This document shows, one piece after another, positions 19,045 through 29,400 of a stretch of DNA of 64,000 nt. Made by a program: the position numbers and the translations under genes. The number at the start of each line of letters is the position of its first letter. The stretch's first letter is position 1. The stretch is from assembly GCF_002269505.1 (NCBI RefSeq), contig NZ_NQKQ01000001.1, positions 186,001-250,000 on the forward strand. Reading direction: 5' to 3'. The DNA comes from Pseudomonas fragi (GTDB lineage: Bacteria > Pseudomonadota > Gammaproteobacteria > Pseudomonadales > Pseudomonadaceae). A model generated the notes under the pieces. The model did not search any database. It had not been told where the DNA came from and saw nothing but the letters and a program-made list of their open reading frames with translations.

Positions 19045-19497
19045 CTAGCGCACTTCTGCGTATTCATGGCCACAGGCCAGACAATGGCTCAACCACTCAC
19101 CCAAAAACACATTGAGCTGGGCTTTTTCGTCGGGCTGGTGCATGGCGATATTGGGGTAGGGATAAATGCTGCGAAAACGCCGCGCATGCTCGGCCGCGAC
19201 CACTTCGGCCATGCGTGCATCGTGATACACCTGCACCTGCAGTTGGGGCACCGGCAACCACGGCAAACTGTGCTCCTGGCTGACACGCAGGGTGCTGGTG
19301 TACGGGCAATCGAGGATCACCTCCAGCGTCAGCACGCCCAGCATCTGGTCGCCCTGGGTCACGGCAATCTGACGAGGGCCGGGTTGCTCGCGCATTTCAG
19401 GCAGCAAACGCATCAGGCGCGCATAGTTGGCCTCGCAAGCGGCCTGCAGCCCGATCAGATCGACCCGATAACGATCGCGAACCCCATTTACGACCAT
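19045..19497 (-). CDS. DUF1249 (YqiB-like) protein
   Basis: The 150-residue cytosolic protein belongs to the YqiB/DUF1249 family, recognised by YRVDLIGLQAACEANYARLMRLLP at the N-terminus and the central VYHDARMAEV segment. In gammaproteobacteria it stands between nudF and cpdA, as here. It overlaps nudF by 10 bases and is followed closely by cpdA. No catalytic motif is visible and the function is unknown. Confidence 0.85.
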   Translation of the reverse strand: MVVNGVRDRYRVDLIGLQAACEANYARLMRLLPEMREQPGPRQIAVTQGDQMLGVLTLEVILDCPYTSTLRVSQEHSLPWLPVPQLQVQVYHDARMAEVVAAEHARRFRSIYPYPNIAMHQPDEKAQLNVFLGEWLSHCLACGHEYAEVR

Positions 19498-20105
19498 AAC
19501 CCCCTCACTTCAGCGCGATTAAGCGCCAACCATTGCAGGGCAATAATGCTCGCTGCATTGGAAATACGCCCATCACGAACTGCTTGCAGCGCATCTTCGT
19601 ACGCCCATACCGTTACACGAATATCTTCTGCCTCTTCTTCAAGACCATGCAAGCCCCCCACACCTTCAGAAATGCAACGGCCCAGATAAAGATGAACAAA
19701 CTCGGTGCTGCCACCCGGTGACGGAAAATAGCGGGTGATGGGCCACAGGGACGAAAACGTCAGCCCGGCTTCCTCTTCACCTTCGCGGTGAGCGACCTCT
19801 TCCGGTACTTCGGCCTTGTCGATCAACCCGGCAACCAGCTCGATCAGCCACGGTGTTTCGGTCTTGCCCAGAGCGCCGACGCGAAACTGCTCGATCAACA
19901 CCACTTCATCACGTTGCGGGTCGTAGGGCAGTACGCACACCGCGTCATGACGCACAAATACTTCACGACTGATCTCGCGGCTCATGCCCCCGGCAAAGAG
20001 TTCGTGACGCAGGTGCACGCGATCAAGTTTGTAAAAACCCTGATAGCCGTTCTCGCGCTTTACGATCTCAACGGCGCGTGGCGTGGCCTTGGTAATGTCA
20101 GTCAT
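19488..20105 (-). CDS. nudF: ADP-ribose pyrophosphatase (Nudix hydrolase)
   Basis: NudF cleaves ADP-ribose to AMP and ribose-5-phosphate. The 205-residue protein carries a Nudix box from G93 to L115 with REGEEEAGL as its core, preceded by the beta-rich N-terminal dimerisation region typical of ADP-ribose pyrophosphatases. The ATG at 20105 is chosen over a longer open frame because AAGGGG stands six bases before it and family members begin here. It heads the likely operon nudF-DUF1249-cpdA, which may continue into yqiA-parE. Confidence 0.93.
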   Translation of the reverse strand: MTDITKATPRAVEIVKRENGYQGFYKLDRVHLRHELFAGGMSREISREVFVRHDAVCVLPYDPQRDEVVLIEQFRVGALGKTETPWLIELVAGLIDKAEVPEEVAHREGEEEAGLTFSSLWPITRYFPSPGGSTEFVHLYLGRCISEGVGGLHGLEEEAEDIRVTVWAYEDALQAVRDGRISNAASIIALQWLALNRAEVRGLWS

Positions 20106-20328
20106 TGCAAACCCCTTGCTGGCGAATTTCACCGTGGGCGGACCCTCGGCATCGCGCATCCTAACGCGCCTGAGACTCGCGATGCAGCCTCTTTTATAAC
20201 GCAGGGATAGACGGATTGCCTGCAAAACAACTCTAATTGGCTCTACATAAGCTTAGTGGCGAACCGATGCCCATGCTGGCAGTCGAACCACCATTATTCC
20301 CTTACTCTTTCGACGATGAAGGACGACC

Positions 20329-21075
20329 ATGTCGCTTTTAAAGTTTGCTTCCATGACTTGCATCGCCCTGACCCTGGGTGCGTGCCAAAGCGTGTTCCAG
20401 CCTGCGGTGCAAAAGCCGCTGGCGTTTGCCAATGACGCTTCCGAGCAAGTCAAGGCAGGCTGCACCGGCCAGGATTGCCCGCTGGTGAATATCGACACGC
20501 TACATTTCCCCGATGCACCCAAGCTCGATGCGATGATCGAAAATCGCCTGCTGCGAATGACCGTCAACTCGCCTGACGACAAACTGGCGCCCTCGCTCAA
20601 CGCCTACCGCGAACACTTCCTGCGCACGGCCGACAGCCGTAACAGCACTTATCTGCAGGCCAAGGTACGCGAACAGCATGACGGTCTGGTGATAGTCGAG
20701 CTGTCCAGCTACCTGGACACAGGTGGTGCCCATGGCATGCCGGGGCGCGGGTTTATCAACTACTCACGCTCACAGCAAAAGGACGTGACCTTGCAGGACA
20801 TGTTGCTGCCGGGTCAGGAGCAGGCTTTTTGGGGCGCCGCCAAAGTGGCTCACAACAACTGGTTGATCAGCAGCCATTACGGCAGTGACCCGGAGTTCGT
20901 GAAAAACTGGCCATTCCAGAAAACCCCGCATGTCGCATTGCTCAAGGACAACGTGGTGCTCAAGTACGACGTGTACAGCATTGCGCCCTACTCTGAAGGC
21001 CATGTTGAACTGAAGATCCCGTACTCGCGCCTGAACGGGATTTTGAAGCCTGAGTGGTTTCCGGGTAAGGGCTGA
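20329..21075 (+). CDS. DUF3298/RsiV-like lipoprotein
   Basis: The 248-residue protein starts with a lipoprotein signal (LKFASMTCIALTLGAC) and lipobox LGAC. The rest fits the DUF3298/RsiV-type fold, with the signature DTGGAHGMPGRGFINY at about residues 126-141 followed by LQDMLLPGQEQAFW. Related domains occur in RsiV anti-sigma factors and PdaC, but there is no anti-sigma part here. An AAGGA ribosome site precedes the ATG. It converges on cytX, with a repeat element between them. Envelope location is likely; function is unknown. Confidence 0.78.
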   Translation: MSLLKFASMTCIALTLGACQSVFQPAVQKPLAFANDASEQVKAGCTGQDCPLVNIDTLHFPDAPKLDAMIENRLLRMTVNSPDDKLAPSLNAYREHFLRTADSRNSTYLQAKVREQHDGLVIVELSSYLDTGGAHGMPGRGFINYSRSQQKDVTLQDMLLPGQEQAFWGAAKVAHNNWLISSHYGSDPEFVKNWPFQKTPHVALLKDNVVLKYDVYSIAPYSEGHVELKIPYSRLNGILKPEWFPGKG

Positions 21076-21082
21076 GCCAGAG

Positions 21083-21188
21083 CCACCCTCACCCCAACCC
21101 TCTCCCTTAGGGAGAGGGAGCTGATCTGTGGTGTTACGCAGACCTGCTTGCGCCTTTAGTCCCCTCTGCGTCCGGGAGAGGGGCTTTT
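21083..21188. repeat. CCCTCACCC-type inverted repeat, copy 3
   Basis: The element has the same two-unit structure as copy 1 but in the opposite orientation: the reverse complement shares GATCAGCTCCCTCTCCCT and GGGTTGGGGTGAGGGTG with copy 1. It lies between two convergent genes and runs into the 3' end of cytX, which terminates inside it. Confidence 0.8.
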
Positions 21189-22447
21189 AGCGTAAACCCC
21201 AACACCCACTGCAACCCACCGGCCAGCAGCAACGCGGGCAATGTCGCGCCTATATCCGGCAGCAAGTTCGCCAGCAGGTGATAAGTCACCACCCCACCCA
21301 CCCAAGCCAGCAAACTCGGCCAGCGCAGCAGCGTCGGCGTGACCCGGGCACTGCGCTTGCGCAGGATAAAGTGATCCACCAGCACCACGCCGAACAATGG
21401 CGCGAACACCGAGCCGATCAGCAGCAGGAAGTTCTGATATTGCGCCAGCGGCGCAAAGCAGGCTATCAAGGTGCAGACCACGCCGATGGCCAAGGCCAGA
21501 TGCTCGACTTTCAAACGCAACAAAATCCCGCCAGACACCGCCGCCGAATGAATATCGGCAAATGCGTTTTCCGACTCATCGAGCAAGATCAGCAGCAACG
21601 GAATCCCCAATCCAGCGCCTGCCAGCGCCAGCAACAGCGCATTGACTTCGCCACTCGGGGCGAATGCCAGGGTGTAGGCCACGCCCAGGCTCATCAACCA
21701 GAAGTTGCCAATAAAGAAGCCCAGCGCCGTGCCGCCGAACACACTTTTGGCCCGCTTGCCGAAGCGCGAGTAATCCGCGATCAGCGGCAACCAGGACAGC
21801 GGCATGGCAATGGCAATGTCAAAACCCACGGCAAACGGCAGCGAACCATCGCCTTTTTGCGCCCACAGTGCAGCCAGATCGGCCTTGGCGAACAGGTTCC
21901 AGGTCAGCCATAGACAGGCCGCCAGCAGTAACCAGATACCCCATTTGCGCAGAATCTTGCGCACAAAGGTCAATGGCCCGCTCACCGCAAGCAAGGTGGC
22001 CAAGGCGCCGAACAGCAACGTCAGCAACAGGGGGTTGCTCAACAGGCTGCCTTCGCCAAAAGCCCGGGCGCCAAGCAGGCTGGCTGCGTCGCGCATCACG
22101 ATGATTTCAAACGAGCCCCAGCCGATCAGTTGCAGCACGTTGAGCATGGCCGGCAGCATGGCGCCCCGGCTGCCCAGGCTGAGCTTGAGGGCGGCCATGG
22201 ATGAAAGGCCGGTATCACTACCGATCACACCTACCGAAGCCAATAGCGACACGCCTACCAGCGTGCCGAGAAAAATTGCCAGCAACGAACCCGACAGCCC
22301 CAGCCCCGGCGCAAGCAACGCACCAGTCTGCAACACCATCAGGCCGATACCGAGGGAAAACCACAGAGAGAACAAATCGCGACCGCCGAATGCACGCCGG
22401 TCCAGAGGGACAGCACGGTCGGGAGAGTAAGTACCGGGTGTGTTCAA
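21134..22447 (-). CDS. cytX: Putative hydroxymethylpyrimidine transporter CytX
   Basis: This is an NCS1-family permease of 437 residues with about 12 hydrophobic segments and the N-terminal FSLWFSLGIGLMVLQTG region. CytX-type members import the thiamine precursor HMP and are typically thiamine-regulated. thiC lies directly upstream on the same strand with a TPP riboswitch, supporting this role. The TTG at 22447 (LNTPGTYSPDR) is preferred because homologues begin there and upstream codons lie in a REP element. The last 15 or so residues (LPDAEGTKGASRSA) come from another repeat. Substrate assignment rests on context and family. Confidence 0.82.
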   Translation of the reverse strand: MNTPGTYSPDRAVPLDRRAFGGRDLFSLWFSLGIGLMVLQTGALLAPGLGLSGSLLAIFLGTLVGVSLLASVGVIGSDTGLSSMAALKLSLGSRGAMLPAMLNVLQLIGWGSFEIIVMRDAASLLGARAFGEGSLLSNPLLLTLLFGALATLLAVSGPLTFVRKILRKWGIWLLLAACLWLTWNLFAKADLAALWAQKGDGSLPFAVGFDIAIAMPLSWLPLIADYSRFGKRAKSVFGGTALGFFIGNFWLMSLGVAYTLAFAPSGEVNALLLALAGAGLGIPLLLILLDESENAFADIHSAAVSGGILLRLKVEHLALAIGVVCTLIACFAPLAQYQNFLLLIGSVFAPLFGVVLVDHFILRKRSARVTPTLLRWPSLLAWVGGVVTYHLLANLLPDIGATLPALLLAGGLQWVLGFTLKAPLPDAEGTKGASRSA

Positions 22448-22484
22448 AGAAATGAATCCCACAAAGAGAAAACCGCCTAAAAAA

Positions 22485-22578
22485 CCCTGTGGGAGCGGGC
22501 TTGCTCGCGATGCAATCAACTCGGTACTTCTGAATCACCGAGGTGCTGCAATCGCGAGCAAGCCCGCTCCCACAAGGG
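22485..22578. repeat. REP doublet between thiC and cytX
   Basis: Outer arms containing GTGGGAGCGGGCTTGCTCGC (22485-22510) and their complement (22550-22578) enclose a second hairpin CTCGGT/ACCGAG around TACTTCTGA. The complete nested structure resembles Pseudomonas REP doublets and may attenuate or stabilise the thiC-cytX transcript. Confidence 0.8.
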
Positions 22579-22588
22579 AACTGCTACA

Positions 22589-24894
<2,306 letters not shown>

Positions 24895-26331
24895 ATGCTG
24901 CGCAAACTATCACTGGCTATCGCCGTGTCTTGGGCGACCAGCGCAATGGCGCTGGACACCCCCGCCCCATTGTCCAGCCAAAACGGTCTGGTCAGCGTGT
25001 ACCACGAAGCGGTCGACAACAACGCCGACCTGGCAGCTGCCCGCGCCAACTATTCGGCACAAAAGGAAGTGGTGCCCCAGGCCCGCGCCGGTTTGCTGCC
25101 CAATCTGTCGGGGGGCGCCGAGTCGAGCAATGTGCGCACGGCCATCGACCAGCCGTCGCTGACCACCACCCGCAGCGCGATGGTGTACCAGGCCACGCTG
25201 GCACAGCCGATTTTCCGGATTGACCGCTGGTTCCAGTTGAAAGCCGCCGAATCGATCAACGAACAGGCCGCCCTGCAACTCTCGGCCACCGAGCAAAATC
25301 TGATTCTGCAAAGCGCCAATGCCTACTTCTCGGTACTGCGCGCCCAGGACACACTGGCCGCGACCAAAGCCGAAGAAGCGGCGTTCAAGCGTCAGCTTGA
25401 CCAGTCCCGCGAGCGCTTTGACGTGGGCCTGTCGGACAAGACCGACGTGCTGCAATCCCAGGCCAGTTACGACACGGCACGGGCCAACCGGATGCTGGCG
25501 CAGCGTCAGGTAGAAGACGCCTTTGAATCCCTGGTTACCCTGACCAACCGCCAGTACAACGCGATTGAAGGCATGCGCCACACCTTGCCGATCTTGCCGC
25601 CGATGCCCAATGACGCCAAGTCGTGGGTCGACACCGCCGCGCAGCAAAACCTCAACCTGCTGGCCAGCAACTACGCGGTGAGCGCCGCTGAAGAAACCCT
25701 CAAGCAACGCAAGGCGGGCCACGCGCCAACCCTCGATGCCGTGGCGCAGTACAAAACCGGCGACAACGACGCCTTCGGCCTGAGCAACCCCAACGCCCTG
25801 AACCAGCGTTATGGCGGCGACGTGTCGCAACGCAGCATCGGCGTGCAGTTGAATATCCCGATCTACAGCGGCGGCCTGACCAGCTCGCAAGTGCGTGAAT
25901 CCTACTCGCGTCTGGACCAGACCGAACAACAGCGCGAAGCCCTGCGCCGCCAGGTGGTGGAAAACACCCGCAACCTGCATCGCGCGGTGAATACCGACGT
26001 TGAACAGGTATCGGCACGCAAACAGTCGATCATCTCCAACCAGAGCGCGCTGGAGGCCACGGAAATCGGCTACCAGGTGGGTACCCGCAATATCGTCGAC
26101 GTGCTCGACGCCCAGCGCCAGCTGTACAACTCGGTGCGCGACTACAACAACAGCCGCTACGACTACATCCTCGACAACCTGCGCCTCAAACAGGCAGCGG
26201 GCACGCTCAACCCCGGGGATCTGGAAGCGCTGTCGCATTACCTCAAAGCCGACTACAACCCGGACAAGGACTTCCTGCCACCGGACCTGGCCAAGGCTGC
26301 CGAGGCCAACCTGCGCTCGCCGGGCAACTGA
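24895..26331 (+). CDS. tolC: TolC-family outer-membrane channel protein
   Basis: This outer-membrane factor of 478 residues has a signal peptide (MLRKLSLAIAVSWATSAMA) and the two long coiled-coil halves of the TolC family: the first around QSANAYFSVLRAQDTLAATKAE (about 140-165), the second around ATEIGYQVGTRNIVDVLDAQRQL (about 390-412). Such trimers serve as exit ducts for efflux pumps and type I secretion. The corresponding P. aeruginosa gene, PA4974, encodes OpmH. It is divergent from thiC as in PAO1, but the gene that follows (a giant DUF6543 protein) is not the PAO1 neighbour. Confidence 0.92.
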   Translation: MLRKLSLAIAVSWATSAMALDTPAPLSSQNGLVSVYHEAVDNNADLAAARANYSAQKEVVPQARAGLLPNLSGGAESSNVRTAIDQPSLTTTRSAMVYQATLAQPIFRIDRWFQLKAAESINEQAALQLSATEQNLILQSANAYFSVLRAQDTLAATKAEEAAFKRQLDQSRERFDVGLSDKTDVLQSQASYDTARANRMLAQRQVEDAFESLVTLTNRQYNAIEGMRHTLPILPPMPNDAKSWVDTAAQQNLNLLASNYAVSAAEETLKQRKAGHAPTLDAVAQYKTGDNDAFGLSNPNALNQRYGGDVSQRSIGVQLNIPIYSGGLTSSQVRESYSRLDQTEQQREALRRQVVENTRNLHRAVNTDVEQVSARKQSIISNQSALEATEIGYQVGTRNIVDVLDAQRQLYNSVRDYNNSRYDYILDNLRLKQAAGTLNPGDLEALSHYLKADYNPDKDFLPPDLAKAAEANLRSPGN

Positions 26332-26386
26332 TTCGCCCAGCGCCCTGATTGCTGATATATCCAGATACCACCGTTCCTTGAGCGCA

Positions 26387-26424
26387 CCAGAAGTTAATAC
26401 GGCATCGGTCGTATGACCTTCTGG
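26387..26424. promoter_or_regulatory. 38-base interrupted palindrome upstream of the giant DUF6543 gene
   Basis: CCAGAAG (26387-26393) pairs with CTTCTGG (26418-26424), and ATACG (26397-26401) with CGTAT (26410-26414). Both pairs share one centre at 26405.5. The palindrome ends 20 bases before the ATG at 26445 and just ahead of the AGGAA ribosome site. It could be an operator or a leader hairpin; the absence of a U-run argues against an intrinsic terminator for tolC. Confidence 0.5.
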
Positions 26425-26444
26425 AACGCAACACAGGAACGCTC

Positions 26445-29400
26445 ATGCCTACAGTCCCCTCGCCCTCTCTCGCCCTTCCCGAAAATGCCGTACGGGAACA
26501 GTTCGCCAACCCACCGTCGCTTGAATCAGTCGCTCGCAAAATGCTCACTGAGGCCATTGCACAGCGCTATCCCTCTGTGCAGATCGACCTGAAACGCACC
26601 CGCCTGGCCGTGCCCAGAGCAGGCGGTGGCTGGTCGCTGGAGCCGTTCATGCCCAAGGTCCTTGAATACCTGGGCAGCCGCGTCGCGCTGGATATCAGCC
26701 CTGTCAATACGCAGCCCTACTACCTGACCGATAACGCACCTGAGTGGCTCAAGCCCGATGATGGTGAGCTGGATATGCAAGTCATCGAGACCCTGGCCAA
26801 AGAACTGGCCTGGCGCCTGCCCATCGGCCTGCAGAATGCACTGAAGGAGTTCTGGACAGAAAGCGCCGATACCGGCGCCAGCCGCTGGCAATGGCTTAGT
26901 GATGTGATGAAGGACACCCTGACGATTGGCGCACTCCGGCAAACGGACCTGAACCCCGCCGCGCTTGCCGCCATCAACCAGGTCATTACAACCCCGGATC
27001 TCGAAGAGCGCAGCCGCCTGCATGGCGAAAACGCCGTGCGCGCCTATTGGCTTGAGGCCACCATGCTGAACCCTGAAGCTGTTTACTCCGTACTCAACTC
27101 AAGGATCGCCCTGGCAACCCGGGATCAAGTCCTGGTGTGCAAGGCTGACGGCGCCACCCTCATCTTTGATTCAATGGACGCGCTGGGCCAGGCCTGGGCC
27201 AGCAAGATAAGCAAGTCCTACAGCGTCAAGGAGATCCGCGTTAAGCAATTCGAGCTCGATGGCAACTTTTTCAATGCACATGCCTCTGCCATTCTCAACC
27301 GCCAACTTGAACGCACAGGTAAGCTGAAGATACCTTCCACTATTGGATGGCAGGCACTGCAGAGGGTTTACAGGTCCATCACCGACACCTCGACGAACTT
27401 CGCCAACGCGCCAAGAGCCGACTTACAGAGCCTTGTAGCGGTCAAGAAACACTTGCCCGAGTGGCTCAAAAACGCGTCCCCGGCCGAAATGGCACTCTAC
27501 CGCCACTACAGCCTTGCCCTGTATACAGCCAAACAAACCAGTGCAGGCAGGACTTACCTGTATGGCATCAGCGACATCCACACCTATGCCGTCGACGTGT
27601 TGCACCGGCAAATGCGCGCCGACCAGCGCCAGTTCGAGCAAGATTTCACCATACAAGAGCGTGTGGATAACTTTGCGCCCGATGATATTGAGCTGACTTT
27701 TCTGTCCGCGACCGGCCTGCCAGGGGCCGTCGGTATCGTGGAGCGCATCAGCATGAGCCTCACGGAGCTGTCCCTGAAAAACCTGATCGGACGGCCCAAG
27801 GGCACGCTCAGCCTGAGTCATCGCCTGGGGCGGCCGCTGCCAAGCTGGCTGACACCCGATTACATCACGCAACGTGGCGGACTGATCGAAAAGGTCGATA
27901 TCGGCAGGCTATACCCGAAACATCTGGAAGACGCTCTGTTGAGCAATACAGCCGATGCCGGGGTACGAGAAAAGCTGTTTGCGAGCCAGATCAATGTGCA
28001 ACTGCCACTGGAAGCACTGGAACTGAGCCTGAAAAAAGAAAGCGGCATGACAGCGCCCGGGGCACGCCAGGTTGCCGCAGTCGTACAGACCAGCGCGGCA
28101 GACCAACAGGTCGATGGCGTTGCTGTGGTCATTCGTCATCTGGCCTTGTTACGCCACCCTGAAGCTCGGCCCGATATTGTGAGTAACATGTTTATCATCG
28201 AGCCGGCCAACGTCGAGCATGGCCCTCATGTGTTGTATCGGCCGTTTTACTCGCCTTCACTGCTGGAATTCAGCACCCGCACTGCCCTGCTGGACGCCAT
28301 CGCCGAGCCATCGCCACTGCAAACCAGCGTGCTGACCTGGTTGAGTGATATTGCCCGTCCGATCTACGACAACGGCGGCTTCAAGGAGCCACACTACGTT
28401 CGCTTCGGCTTGGGCAGTGACTTCGCTCCGATTGAACTGCCGGGGCCCGCCAGACTGGCAACCAATGGCAGCGACGAGTTACTGCAATACCTGCAAAACG
28501 GCCAATTGATGCAGTACCTTTTTGGCTGCAATGCCAGGGCACTGGTAGAGCAAGCGAACACAGACTCGGTGTCCAACACGGAAAGCCGCTGGGCCGTGCT
28601 GCTGGAAGGCGGCGGGCTGATCTTCAACAGCCTGTTGCTGCTGCCCGGATTATCGTCCCCCATCATGTTTACCGGCGGTTTGCTGAGCCTGGCGAATGTG
28701 GCCAGCCATGACATCCCTGCGCTGGCCAGCAGTGACGCCGCTACCCGCGAACTGGCAGCCGCCGATGTATTGCTGAACCTGGGCATGTTGTTGTTCCATC
28801 AGTCCCAGAAAACCCTGCAGAAACTCTCACCTCTGCCCGCAGGATTAACGGGCAAGGCCATGCAGGCTCCGGCCCCGGCCCCTATCGCCGAAGCATGGCC
28901 GGAACCGGAGCCTCCTGTAGTCGTCACGGGTATCGTGGCCCTGCCCGGCGAGTTCCCCGGTGCCAACAGCGCCGTGCTGGATTTGAGTACCGCCAGTGCC
29001 AGCGACCGGCTGACATCAAGCAGACGCGAGCTGTTGGCCAGTTTCAAAGTGGCACAGCCCGAGACTCTGCCACCTGCGGTGGCCGACGGCCCGTTCAAGG
29101 GTCTCTATGTTATCGATCAGAAGTGGCACGCATTGCTCGGTGAAGGGTTATACCCCGTCCATATCGACATCGACGATGATGTTTGCATCGTTTCAGAGAG
29201 CGATATCAATCGCAGCGGCCCGAACCTGAGAACAGACGGCAAGGGTAACTGGATGGTAGATACACGGTTGCGCTTGCGGGGTGGCGGCCTGTCCAGGCGC
29301 ATAGCCGCCTTGCAAGCACAGAAGGCCCAGCGTAAACGCGAACTGGAAGTGCAGTTGACTGAGTTCTTCCCCCGTGAAGTTCCCCTGCAGAAAGCCGTTG

